Part shown: positions 35,645-44,267 of the stretch, in pieces
Layout of the letters: every line of letters starts with the position of its first letter
Position numbering within the stretch: the stretch's first letter is position 1
Source of the DNA: Herpetosiphon geysericola
Lineage (GTDB): Bacteria; Chloroflexota; Chloroflexia; Chloroflexales; Herpetosiphonaceae
Length of the DNA: 44,986 bases
Direction of reading: 5' to 3'
Assembly: GCF_001306135.1 (NCBI RefSeq)
Contig: NZ_LGKP01000031.1
Span: 1 to 44,986, forward strand
Notes under the pieces: generated by a model
What the model saw: the letters and a program-made list of their open reading frames with translations, nothing else
Told to the model about the DNA's origin: nothing
Database searches by the model: none
Translations under genes and position numbers: made by a program

Positions 35645-38365
35645 ATGCGCAATAAACGATTTGGCGGATTGCTCGCGTTGGTGCTGTTGGTTTTGGCATT
35701 GCTGCCAACTCCTAAGTCGGTCGCTGCTGGCGATAATAATGTGCATTGGGATGAGCTGTATCATGCTGCTCCCAACGCCAACCCACGCACCGAACTTGTG
35801 CCAGGCGAGAGTTTCAGCTTTCAACAAGGGGCGAGCAATGGCACGATTGTGTCAACGACCAATGTCCAAATTTCAATTCTGGCGCTTGCTGGCGATTTGA
35901 CCAGTGCCCAAATTCGCTATTGGAACGGCAGCGAGCAGTTGGTGGCGATGACCAAAGTCAAAACCCTCAGCGCCAGCTTCCGCAATACCGCCAACACCAG
36001 CTACGATCTGTGGCGCGGCACAATTCCCGCCCAAGCAGCAGGCACGACAGTTTATTATCGGGTTCGGGTCTACGATGGCAGCGTTTTGGCCTTGCTCAAA
36101 GCCCAAAATGGCACCTATGTTAATCCACGAGGCCAGCATGTACGCGGCACAAACTATGATCCCGACGATTATAGTTTTACCGTCCAAAGTGGCACGAACC
36201 CAACTGCTACGCCAACCACTGCCCCAACCGCAACCAGAACCCCAACTCCAGGAGCGACCGCGACCAAAACGCCAACCGTGGTTGCAACGCCATCGCGCAC
36301 GCCAACCGCAACTAACCCGCCAATCCCAACGGTTTCAGCCACGCCAACGGGGGCGTGTAGCGGCGCAGCAGTCGGCAATAACGCCATCATCAGCAGCGCG
36401 ATTTATCACGATAGCACCAACAGCATGTATCGCGACCCGCTTGGTTCGCTGCAAGCTGGGCAATCGGCTAGCATTCGTTTGCGCACTTGTAGCAACGATG
36501 TCAGCGCAGTAAGTTTGTCGGTGTGGTTAACTGGCGCGCCCTATAGCCAACCATCATTCAACTATCCCTTGAGCGTGGTTAGCAATGATGGAACCTACGC
36601 TATGTGGCAGGCCAGCGTGCCAGCGCCCAGCACTTCAACCGATCAGTGGTATCAATTCAAGCTTAACGATGGCTCGACGCTTGGCTATTATGTAGTTGCC
36701 AACACCAGCAACACTGGCCCGGGCGTTTGGAGCGCAACGGCGCTTGATCGTTCGTGGAAGTTGGGCACGGTTCCAGCGCCGCCCCAAGATTACGCCGTGC
36801 CAACGTGGCTGCAAGATGCAGTCATCTATCAAATTTTTCCCGATCGCTTTCGTGATGGCGATAGCACTAATAATTTCAACAATGTGCGGGTGTATGGTCC
36901 CAACACCTGCAACGGCTATAGTGGCGCAGGCGCACCCAACTGCGTGGCATCGATTCACAGCAATTGGAATGAAACGCCAACCACCCCAGGCTATGGCATC
37001 GATTTCTATGGCGGCGACTTGCAAGGCATCGTCGATAAAATCAATGCTGGCTACTTCAACGACCTAGGCGTAAATGTGTTGTATCTCAATCCGATTTTTG
37101 ATGCTTCGTCGAACCATGGCTACGATACCAACGATTATTATGGCATCAACCCACGCTTTGGCAATTTGGCAAAATTCGACGAGCTGATCGCCGCCGCCGA
37201 TGCCAAAGGCCTCAAAGTGATTCTCGATGGCGTGTTCAACCACGCTGGGATGGATAGCATCTACCTGCAAGGCTATCCAGGCTACAAAACCGACCGCTGG
37301 ACAGGCATCAACGGCGCCTGCGAATCGGCTGCATCGCCCTACCGCAGTTGGTTTACCCAAGGCTCTGCTGGCACTAGCGGCACGTATCCATGTGTTGGTA
37401 GCTGGGGCTGGAAGGGTTGGTATGGCTATGAAACCATTCCCGAATTTATCGAAAACGACCCAGTTAAGCAATTTTTTTATCGCGATGGCAGCGCCCAAAG
37501 CCCAAATGGCAAATCGGTTACTCGTTTCTGGCTCGAACGTGGCATCGCTGGCTGGCGCTTCGATGTAGCCCAAGATATTACCCACGCGTGGTGGAGCGAT
37601 ATGCGGCCCTACGTCAAAAATGGCTATGGCGATAGCGAGAGTTTATTGCTTGGTGAAGTCACGGGCGGCTGTGATTGGGGCTTATATCGCGCCTATCTCA
37701 ACCAAAACGAGCTTGATTCGGTGATGAATTATTGTTTCCGCGATTGGGCGGTGAGCTTTGCCAATGGCAATGCGCCTAGCTCATTCGACAGTAGCTACAA
37801 TGCCTTTCGTGCGCAAATGCCTGCTACCCCATGGTTTGGCATGATGAACTTGGTCAGCTCGCACGATTCGACCCGCGCCTTGCGCTTGCTCAACGACGAT
37901 AAAACCCGCATGAAATTGATGGTGTTATTGCAAATGACCTTACCAGGTGCGCCATCGGTGTATTATGGCGATGAAGTTGGAGTAACTGGCGGCGGCGATC
38001 CCGACAATCGCCGCACTTATCCTTGGGCTGATAAAGGCGGCAGCCCAGATACAGCGATGTATGCCCATTTCAAAAAACTAATCGGGCTGCGTCGCAGCTA
38101 TCCAGTGCTTAGCAGTGGCGATGTTGCAACCTTGCTGGTCAACGATGCCAGCAAACTGTATAGCTATCGGCGTTGGAAGGGCACGCAAGACGCGGTCGTT
38201 GTGCTCAATAACGGCACTGCCAACCAAACTGCGACCGTCAACGTGAGCCATTTAGCCAATGGCACAGTCTTGACCGATCGCTTGAATGGTGGCAGCTATA
38301 CCGTTAGCAACGGCCAATTAACTGTGCCTGTTGCAGCCCAATCGGGCGTCGTATTGGTTAAGTAA
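35645..38365 (+). CDS. Secreted GH13 alpha-amylase/neopullulanase-type enzyme
   Basis: A 906-residue exported amylolytic enzyme. A signal peptide (about 1-28, ending SVAAG) leads into a beta domain. A Thr/Pro linker (about 181-237) follows, then a second beta domain and the GH13 barrel (from about 385, WLQDAVIYQIFPDRF). Catalytic residues are nucleophile D640 in GWRFDV, E671 in LLGEV and H740-D741 in SSHDSTR; region I is DGVFNH. A C-terminal beta domain closes the protein. Unlike its neighbour it lacks fibronectin and CBM20 modules and the FLPIV tail. ACGGAGTT precedes the ATG. The two adjacent GH13 genes share barrel segments (GDEVG, QMTLPGAP), so they are distant paralogues with different accessory modules. 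Confidence 0.93.
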   Translation: MRNKRFGGLLALVLLVLALLPTPKSVAAGDNNVHWDELYHAAPNANPRTELVPGESFSFQQGASNGTIVSTTNVQISILALAGDLTSAQIRYWNGSEQLVAMTKVKTLSASFRNTANTSYDLWRGTIPAQAAGTTVYYRVRVYDGSVLALLKAQNGTYVNPRGQHVRGTNYDPDDYSFTVQSGTNPTATPTTAPTATRTPTPGATATKTPTVVATPSRTPTATNPPIPTVSATPTGACSGAAVGNNAIISSAIYHDSTNSMYRDPLGSLQAGQSASIRLRTCSNDVSAVSLSVWLTGAPYSQPSFNYPLSVVSNDGTYAMWQASVPAPSTSTDQWYQFKLNDGSTLGYYVVANTSNTGPGVWSATALDRSWKLGTVPAPPQDYAVPTWLQDAVIYQIFPDRFRDGDSTNNFNNVRVYGPNTCNGYSGAGAPNCVASIHSNWNETPTTPGYGIDFYGGDLQGIVDKINAGYFNDLGVNVLYLNPIFDASSNHGYDTNDYYGINPRFGNLAKFDELIAAADAKGLKVILDGVFNHAGMDSIYLQGYPGYKTDRWTGINGACESAASPYRSWFTQGSAGTSGTYPCVGSWGWKGWYGYETIPEFIENDPVKQFFYRDGSAQSPNGKSVTRFWLERGIAGWRFDVAQDITHAWWSDMRPYVKNGYGDSESLLLGEVTGGCDWGLYRAYLNQNELDSVMNYCFRDWAVSFANGNAPSSFDSSYNAFRAQMPATPWFGMMNLVSSHDSTRALRLLNDDKTRMKLMVLLQMTLPGAPSVYYGDEVGVTGGGDPDNRRTYPWADKGGSPDTAMYAHFKKLIGLRRSYPVLSSGDVATLLVNDASKLYSYRRWKGTQDAVVVLNNGTANQTATVNVSHLANGTVLTDRLNGGSYTVSNGQLTVPVAAQSGVVLVK

Positions 38366-38369
38366 CAAT

Positions 38370-38399
38370 AATGGGCGCTAGTAATTGCTAGCGCCCATT
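38370..38399. terminator. Bidirectional terminator between GH13 and ATL genes
   Basis: A perfect 12-bp stem AATGGGCGCTAG/CTAGCGCCCATT with a 6-nt loop lies between convergent stops, with AT-rich sequence on both sides. It probably ends both transcripts. Confidence 0.85.
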
Positions 38400-38731
38400 T
38401 AAAATTCAAGCTCGCTGGTTTCAAGCCAGCCATAACGCTGCCAGCTGATATAGCCGCGATCATCAAACTCAATGCCCTCGGCCTCTAAGCGCTGGCGTTG
38501 CTCAATCGCCGTATGCACCGGACAATTGGTCGAAATTCGGCCCTCGCGATTGACCACGCGCCACCAAGCCACATCAGGATATTGCTCATCCAACGAGTGG
38601 AGCGCTTTACCAACGGCTCGCGCATAGCCAGGATAGCCCGCCGCCAAAGCCAAGCGCCCATAATTTACAATTCGGCCTGTGGGTACTTGCTTGAGGGTTT
38701 GATAAATTGCGCTCAAAAATTCTGTGCTCAT
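38399..38731 (-). CDS. Alkyltransferase-like protein (ATL)
   Basis: This 110-residue protein is the DNA-binding half of the O6-alkylguanine-DNA alkyltransferase fold. The catalytic PCHRV motif is replaced by AWWRV (residues 55-59), so the acceptor Cys is Trp56 and it cannot remove alkyl groups itself. The arginine finger region ARAVGKAL is kept. ATL proteins bind O6-alkylguanine tightly and hand the lesion to nucleotide excision repair. ATG 38731 is preferred; a GTG 11 codons upstream is possible, and neither has a strong binding site. Confidence 0.9.
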   Translation of the reverse strand: MSTEFLSAIYQTLKQVPTGRIVNYGRLALAAGYPGYARAVGKALHSLDEQYPDVAWWRVVNREGRISTNCPVHTAIEQRQRLEAEGIEFDDRGYISWQRYGWLETSELEF

Positions 38732-38967
38732 ACATTCACTCGCTACTAAATCACCTATCAGCACTTTAGCACGGAACTACGAAGCAGACAGAAGTTTTGA
38801 TCCACGAAGCGCACGAAGCGCACGAAGAACGAAAACCGCGAAGAACGCAAAGTACACAAAGCACATTTTTTAGCCACAGATTGCTCAGATTAGGGGATAG
38901 TATTCAGGGGTTAGGGATTAGGAGATAGAGATGAGAGACCGCGAAGGTTGGGTTTATAGAAACGTGA
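38732..38967. other. Repeat-rich spacer
   Basis: No gene seen. It holds 'cacgaagcgcacgaag', 'gaacgaaaaccgcgaagaacgc' and similar words, then the second copy of the structured repeat. Confidence 0.6.
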
Positions 38968-39056
38968 TAACAATCCAGAACATGAATATTTGGGGGTGCC
39001 GGGGGATGAAAACCCCCGGCGTTTCCCTCCGGCGGAGGGACGGAAGGGTGGCGAAA
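38968..39056. repeat. Two-hairpin dispersed repeat, copy 2
   Basis: Matches the copy at 745-831. The first stem is GCCGGGGG/CCCCCGGC (38998-39005 with 39013-39020), longer and with different bases than in copy 1, yet still fully paired. The loop ends TGAAAA in both. The second stem CCCTCC/GGAGGG and the tail to GGGTGGCGAAA are identical. Located just downstream of the permease stop. Confidence 0.75.
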
Positions 39057-39086
39057 TGACTTTAATTCTAATAAATGATTTTGGAT

Positions 39087-40322
39087 CTAACGTCCACTAT
39101 TTTCGCGGCGTGCCCGTGAAGCAGCATCGATCGTAACTGCCAGCAACAACACCGCGCCAGTTACAATAAATTTGATCGATGATTTGAGCGCTAGCAAATC
39201 CATGCCATTGGCAATTGCCCCAATTACCAGCGCGCCCAACAAGGCCGACCAAATGCGGCCCCGCCCACCAAACAAGCTCGTGCCGCCGATGACTGCTGCC
39301 GCAATTGCGTTCAACAGCACATCGCCGTCGCCTGATGATTGATTGGCTGCGTTCAAACGCGAAGCTGCCAAAATCCCGCCACAGGCAGCTAAGGCCGAAG
39401 CCAGCATAAAAATCGTAATTCGGATGCGCTTAACATTGATCCCTGCGCGGCGTGCAGCCTCGGTATTGCCCCCAACTGCATACACATAGCGGCCAAAACG
39501 GGTGCGCTGGGTAATAAAATCGAAGATAATCAAGAAGGTCAAGAAGATAATGACTGCGCTAGGCACGCCTTGGATTGGATTGCCCGCAGCGTTGGCATTG
39601 CGGTTGACACTCATCATGGCAACACCAGCCAAGACACTCGCGCCAACCACTCCAACCCGCCAAAACACGCCGTTCAACGAGCCAGTTGGCAATTCGGCAG
39701 CGCGGCGGCTGCGATATTCGTTGAACACAATCAAGGTATAAACGACCACGCTGACAATCCCCAAAACCCAGCCAAGCCAAATTGGCAGTTTATAGTTGGC
39801 AATATCATTAATAAATTTATTGGTGATGTTGATGGTGCCTGTGTCGCCAAGCACTCGTAGCCGTGAGCCTTGCCAGGCTAGCAACCCTGCAAGCGTAACC
39901 ACGAACGACGGCACACGGAAGGATGAAATCCACCAGCCTTGCAATAAACCAACCAAGGCTCCAACCACAATTGCCCCAATAATCGCCACACCCGCAGGCA
40001 GATTATGCCGCGAAACCAACACCGCCATCACTGCTGCTGCCAAACCGCTCACCTGGCCCGCTGATAAATCAACCTCGCCAAGCAGCAAAATAAGCACAAC
40101 CCCAGTTGAAATTGTACCCATTGCAGCAATTTGGACCATCAAGTTGGTCAGATTAAGCGGCGTAAGAAAATTTTTGTTGATGCTTTGAAACACAATTGCA
40201 ATAATAATCAGGCCAATAATGACTGGCAGCGAGCCTAAATTGCCTTGGCGAAAGCGTTCTGCTAATGCTTCGCGCCAATTGTTGGGCGCAGCAGCAAGAT
40301 TCGTCGGTTGCGTTTTCATCAT
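39087..40322 (-). CDS. Sugar ABC transporter permease (XylH/RbsC type)
   Basis: This 411-residue membrane protein belongs to the branched-chain-amino-acid/ribose permease superfamily that includes XylH and RbsC. About ten or more hydrophobic segments are seen, including GLLQGWWISSFRVPSFVVTLAGLLAWQG split by loops, and the EAAxxxG-like cytoplasmic loop (NTEAARRAGINVKRIRI) that contacts the ATPase. Its ATG overlaps the ATPase stop by ATGA, so it is translationally coupled. Together with the two upstream genes it forms a complete sugar importer. Confidence 0.93.
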   Translation of the reverse strand: MMKTQPTNLAAAPNNWREALAERFRQGNLGSLPVIIGLIIIAIVFQSINKNFLTPLNLTNLMVQIAAMGTISTGVVLILLLGEVDLSAGQVSGLAAAVMAVLVSRHNLPAGVAIIGAIVVGALVGLLQGWWISSFRVPSFVVTLAGLLAWQGSRLRVLGDTGTINITNKFINDIANYKLPIWLGWVLGIVSVVVYTLIVFNEYRSRRAAELPTGSLNGVFWRVGVVGASVLAGVAMMSVNRNANAAGNPIQGVPSAVIIFLTFLIIFDFITQRTRFGRYVYAVGGNTEAARRAGINVKRIRITIFMLASALAACGGILAASRLNAANQSSGDGDVLLNAIAAAVIGGTSLFGGRGRIWSALLGALVIGAIANGMDLLALKSSIKFIVTGAVLLLAVTIDAASRARRENSGR

Positions 40323-41110
40323 TCGGCCTCTCCATAGGCATTGCTGGGCAGCATTGCCCCAGTAATCGCGCCAATCACTTGTTCGTTAGTGCTGCGGGCG
40401 GTGTGGAAGGTAGCGACCCGCCGCCCCAGCCGCATCACAATAATTCGATCGGATACTTCAAATACATCGGCAACATTATGGCTAATTACCACCACAGCCA
40501 AACCACGATCACGCAAACGCATAATTAAATCTTTGACTTGGCGGGTTTGCTCAACGCCCAGCGCCGCCGTTGGCTCATCGAGCAGCACAACTTTGGAGTT
40601 CCACATAACCGAACGGGCAACCGCCACCGATTGGCGTTGACCGCCTGAAAGATTGGCAATTTGCACCCGCACACTCGGAATTTTGACGCTCAGATCGCGC
40701 AGCACTTCAGTCGCTCGGCGTTCCATCTCGGTTTCATTCAGCAGATCGAGGTATTTAAGCCCACTGCGGCGCACGTTTTCGCGGCCAAGATAGAGATTGG
40801 AAACCACATCGAGATTATCGCACAAGGCCAAATCTTGGTAGACCGTTTCAACGCCGAGGTCGGTAGCATCGCGTGGGCTATTGACTGAAACGACCTTGCC
40901 TTCAAAGACATAATCGCCCTCGTCAGGTTTGTAGGCTCCGGCGATGGTTTTAATCAGCGTCGATTTACCTGCGCCGTTATCACCAACCAGCGCCACCACT
41001 TCATTCGAATAAACTTCGAAATCGACGTTGGAGAGGGCTTGAACCGCACCAAAGCGTTTGCTAACTTGGCGCAATTGCAAGACAGGCATCGCTGCTTCTG
41101 TTGCTGTCAT
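40319..41110 (-). CDS. Sugar ABC transporter ATP-binding protein
   Basis: A 263-residue single ABC domain with Walker A GDNGAGKST (43-51), Q-loop YQDL, signature LSGGQ (154-158), Walker B VVLLDEP and switch His211. Classic XylG/RbsA proteins carry two fused ABC domains (about 500 residues); this one has only one and presumably works as a homodimer. ATG 41110 follows AAAGGAA; a longer frame to 41170 has no binding site. It lies between the binding protein and the permease. Confidence 0.93.
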   Translation of the reverse strand: MTATEAAMPVLQLRQVSKRFGAVQALSNVDFEVYSNEVVALVGDNGAGKSTLIKTIAGAYKPDEGDYVFEGKVVSVNSPRDATDLGVETVYQDLALCDNLDVVSNLYLGRENVRRSGLKYLDLLNETEMERRATEVLRDLSVKIPSVRVQIANLSGGQRQSVAVARSVMWNSKVVLLDEPTAALGVEQTRQVKDLIMRLRDRGLAVVVISHNVADVFEVSDRIIVMRLGRRVATFHTARSTNEQVIGAITGAMLPSNAYGEAE

Positions 41111-41195
41111 GACTCTATTCCTTTTGCTGTGGGTCAGTGGAGTGGCCGCTGGGCTGGCGTTGTGAGCCATGCCAACCCAGCGACGAGGAGGCTAC

Positions 41196-42320
41196 TTATT
41201 GAATACCGGCATCAGTACAGGCTTTGGCGAAGTCGCCAGCACAGATCTGATCAACTTTGTGGAATTGGTCTTTGATAATGGTGTCTTTGACGTTGGCTTT
41301 GGTCACTGAAATTGGGGTCAGCAAGATTGAAGGAACATCAATTTTGCCGTTGTTGACTTTACCAGTTGCCTTGTCGGAGGTTTTGCCGTTGATCAAGGCG
41401 AAGGCCAACTCGGCTGCTGCTTCAGCTTGGGGCTTGATCGCTTTGTAGACGGTCATGTATTGGTCGCCAGCCAAAATCCGTTGAATGGCTGCCAATTCTG
41501 CATCTTGGCCAGTTACTGGAGGCAATGGCGAGAGACCACCGGCCTTCATGGCTGCAATTGCGCCGCCACCAGTCCCGTCGTTAGCTGCATACACGCCGTC
41601 AACTTTGTTGCCAAGGCTGGTCAAGGCTTGTTGCATTTGGTCTTGGGCTTTGTCTGGGCTCCAGTCTGGCGTGTCGTATTCGTTGGCAATCGTCAATTTG
41701 CCAGCGCTCACTAATGGATCAAACACACTGTGCGCGCCTGCTTTGAACAATTTGGCATTGTTATCAGTTGGCGAGCCGTTGATCATCACGATGGTTGGGT
41801 TGGCAATGCCTTGTTTGGTCAATTCGGCGACCAAGCTTTCTGCTTGCAATTTACCAACTGATTCGTTGTCGAATGAAATGTAGTAGCTCACGCCATCTGA
41901 GTTGAGGATCAAGCGGTCGTAGGCGATGACTGGCACATTTTGGGCTTTGGCTTTGTCGGCAATCGAGGCAGCAGCAGCTGAATCAACTGGGTCGAGCACC
42001 AAAACTTGGGCGCCGTTGGTCAAGGCCGCTTCAGCTTGTTGCAATTGCAAGCTAGCATCTTGGTTGGCATTGTTGTAAATCACTTGGCAATCGGGGCAAA
42101 GCTCTTTCATTTTGGCTTCGAAATAGGGGCGGTCGGCAGTTTCATAGCGAGCTGTCTTTGCATCGGGCAAGAACAAGGCAACAACTTTGCTGCCGCCGCT
42201 GGTGGTGCCACCAGTGCCCGTGGTTGGAGCAGTGGTTGCGCTTTCGCTGCCACAGGCTGCAATCACGCCTGAGAGAAGCACAAGCAAGAGGGAGGTGAAT
42301 GCGCTACGCCGCACGTTCAT
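41196..42320 (-). CDS. Sugar-binding lipoprotein of ABC transporter (XylF type)
   Basis: A 374-residue extracellular lipoprotein. The signal peptide (MNVRRS, then hydrophobic core) ends at the lipobox with lipid-anchored Cys23 (VIAAC). A Thr/Gly-rich linker precedes a periplasmic-binding-protein type 1 fold with the segments VLVLDPVDS, VIAYDRLI and ANDGTGGGAIAAMKAGGL, close to D-xylose-binding XylF proteins. AAGGAG lies 8 nt before the ATG. It is first in the transporter operon. Xylose is the best guess for the ligand. Confidence 0.93.
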   Translation of the reverse strand: MNVRRSAFTSLLLVLLSGVIAACGSESATTAPTTGTGGTTSGGSKVVALFLPDAKTARYETADRPYFEAKMKELCPDCQVIYNNANQDASLQLQQAEAALTNGAQVLVLDPVDSAAAASIADKAKAQNVPVIAYDRLILNSDGVSYYISFDNESVGKLQAESLVAELTKQGIANPTIVMINGSPTDNNAKLFKAGAHSVFDPLVSAGKLTIANEYDTPDWSPDKAQDQMQQALTSLGNKVDGVYAANDGTGGGAIAAMKAGGLSPLPPVTGQDAELAAIQRILAGDQYMTVYKAIKPQAEAAAELAFALINGKTSDKATGKVNNGKIDVPSILLTPISVTKANVKDTIIKDQFHKVDQICAGDFAKACTDAGIQ

Positions 42321-42689
42321 AGAGTGGACTCCTTCGTCTGTTAAGACCTACAATCATCATTGATACCGAGTTGTGCGAACAAAAAGCCAACTAAATCGAC
42401 CGAACCTGCTCCTTGTAGGAGCGCACCACTGCCCTATCCCAGCACCAAAGCTACGTTGAGCGAACCATTGCTTTTTTCTGTAGGTGTAGTTTTGCCATGC
42501 TGGGTAGTTGGTTGGTGGTGGGTTGCCTAAGTTGCGTAAATACGCCGCTTATGGCACGATATTCCGTGCTGACTGATGTAACCCAAGTGTACGCCAAAGC
42601 CGTTGGTCAACAAAACCCCCAATCCCCCAATCTTCCTAGGGTCTTTCCCCTAGTCCAATGGGGGGATTTCCCCTAAAGCGAGGAATTTC
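42321..42689. other. Divergent regulatory region between transporter and response regulator
   Basis: No gene seen. It should contain both promoters. Visible structures are a small hairpin GCTCC/GGAGC near 42410, and C- and G-runs just before the response-regulator gene. I found no convincing -35/-10 pair for the transporter. Confidence 0.5.
42662..42673. promoter_or_regulatory. G/C-run palindrome before the response regulator
   Basis: GGGGA-TT-TCCCC is a short perfect inverted repeat, 16 nt before the ATG, following other CCCC/CCTAG runs. It may be a binding site for autoregulation. Confidence 0.3.
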
Positions 42690-43721
42690 ATGCAACTCAA
42701 TGGCGAGCGTCAGATCCGAATTGTGGTCGCCGATGACCATGCCGTGGTGCGGGCGGGCATTTCAACGGCCTTAAGCGATTTGCCCAATGTGCAGATCGTA
42801 GCCGAGGTTGGCGATGGCCCAGGGGTTTTAGCAGCGCTTGATTTACAACCAGATGCCTTGGTGATCGATGTGAGCATGCCGCAATTCGAGCCGTTGCAAA
42901 CGATTCGCCAAATTCGTATGTATTATCCGCAGCTCAAAATTCTCGTCGTCAGCGCCTACGACGACGATGTGTATGTGCAGGGTTTGTTGCAGGCAGGCGT
43001 TGATGGCTACCAACTCAAGGATCAGCCCTTGGCTGATATACGGCTAGCCTTGCAACGGGTGCTTGCTGGCGAGCGCTGGGTTTGCACGCCCTTGCTTTCC
43101 AAGCTGATGCGCGGCGTGCCTTTAGTTGATACAGGCCTCACCCCGCGCCAACGCGAATTGCTCTGGTGTTTGCAGCAAGGCGACGATAACCACGCAATTG
43201 CTCGCCGCATCGGCCTGAGTGTCAAAACCGTTGAAAATCACCTAACCCGCTTGTATCGCCAAATTGGGGTCCAAAGTCGGCTTGAAGCTGTCCATTATGC
43301 AGCCCAACACCCGCAACTGCCAATGATTCCAACCAGCAGCCAAAACCTTGGCCCCAGCCAAGCCCTCAATGTGTTAATTGTTGATGATAATTTGCGCTAT
43401 CGCCAACACGTTAGCCGCATGATTAGCAAAATGCAGCCCAATTGTGCTGTGGTTGAAGCCGCGCATCAAGCAGAAGCATTGGCAGCAGTCAGCCAACGCT
43501 CACCAGATTTGGCCTTGGTCGATGTGGTCTTGGGCGATGAGGATGGCATCGGCTGTGCCGCTCAAATCAAGCAGCAATCACCAAATACACGGGTTTTGCT
43601 GGTCAGTGCCTACCCTGATCGCGAGTTTCATCGGCGTGGCTTGGCGGTTGGCGCAGTGGCCCTGCTCGATAAAAAAGATCTCGATGCAGCCTCGCTGCGC
43701 CTACTACTAGAGGATGTGTAG
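42690..43721 (+). CDS. Response regulator with REC-LuxR HTH-REC architecture
   Basis: This 343-residue protein starts as a NarL/FixJ-type regulator: receiver domain 8-125 with acidic pocket D15-D16, phospho-acceptor D60 and K110, then a LuxR-type helix-turn-helix at about 147-207 (LTPRQRELLWCLQQGDDNHA and GLSVKTVENHLTRLY). A second receiver domain (226-343) follows with D232-D233, phospho-acceptor D278 and K328. A second receiver placed after the DNA-binding domain is unusual. GAGGAA precedes the ATG. No histidine kinase is adjacent, so it is an orphan here; control of the divergent sugar transporter is a positional guess. Confidence 0.92.
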   Translation: MQLNGERQIRIVVADDHAVVRAGISTALSDLPNVQIVAEVGDGPGVLAALDLQPDALVIDVSMPQFEPLQTIRQIRMYYPQLKILVVSAYDDDVYVQGLLQAGVDGYQLKDQPLADIRLALQRVLAGERWVCTPLLSKLMRGVPLVDTGLTPRQRELLWCLQQGDDNHAIARRIGLSVKTVENHLTRLYRQIGVQSRLEAVHYAAQHPQLPMIPTSSQNLGPSQALNVLIVDDNLRYRQHVSRMISKMQPNCAVVEAAHQAEALAAVSQRSPDLALVDVVLGDEDGIGCAAQIKQQSPNTRVLLVSAYPDREFHRRGLAVGAVALLDKKDLDAASLRLLLEDV

Positions 43722-44002
43722 CCGAGAAGAGCATAGAACATAGAGCATAGAGCATAGGGGATGGCGATCCACGAAGAGCACGAAGAGCACGAAGATGTGG
43801 CTATAGGCTTATGGGCTATGGGCTGTTGCTTTCATCCCTCATAATTCATACTTCATCCTTCGGTCGCTCTGCGCCGCTGCATTAAATTTGGTTATGCAAG
43901 CATCAACTCAACAATAACTTCGTGCTCTTCGCGGTTAAATTTCATCCTTCATCCCTCTCTCCCCTTTTTCGACTTTTGCTTTTTGATTTCTGCCTTTTGA
44001 TC
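43722..44002. other. Repeat-rich spacer
   Basis: No gene seen. It is built from 'agagcatagaacatag', 'gaagagcacgaag', 'ttcatccttc' and 'ctttttgatttctgcc' words, like the other spacers. Confidence 0.6.
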
Positions 44003-44110
44003 TTACTTACGGCGCACAATTACGCCCAACACGAGCAAGAGCATGGCAACCGAGGCCCAAGCCCAGCCATAGCTTGGTCGGGTGCTGCTGGTATCAGGCA
44101 AGGTAGTTAA
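44003..44110 (-). pseudogene. C-terminal sorting-signal remnant of a surface protein
   Basis: On the minus strand this frame reads TLPDTSS, a short linker, a hydrophobic helix (WASVAMLLLVLGVIV) and RRK before TAA at 44003-44005. That is the tripartite layout of a sortase-type (LPxT-like) cell-wall anchor. The frame runs into an in-frame stop a few codons further upstream, exactly where sequence turns AT-rich. No start codon or body is present, so it is the 3' stump of a gene cut by an insertion. Confidence 0.65.
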
Positions 44111-44207
44111 TAAAATTACCTATTGGTTTTTAACTTTTTTCTGCTAGAATAAGGTAAATTTTTAGCCTAACAATTACTATATCCTCTTTACATCCTAATC
44201 TATAGAA

Positions 44208-44256
44208 TGATATATCGCTGATTCTATATCAAATAACATTACTGTTTGTGCAGTAA
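44208..44256 (+). promoter_or_regulatory. Two inverted repeats before the AT-rich gene
   Basis: TGATATA/TATATCA (44208-44214 with 44225-44231) and TTACTG/CAGTAA (44239-44244 with 44251-44256) lie just upstream of the GAGAGG ribosome binding site. They could be an operator and a leader hairpin. Confidence 0.35.
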
Positions 44257-44267
44257 GAGAGGTTAAT

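Noticed and set aside
43922-44110. 62-residue plus-strand frame over the sorting-signal remnant
   Set aside because: It covers repeat words and the complement of the LPDTS remnant; no start signal or similarity.
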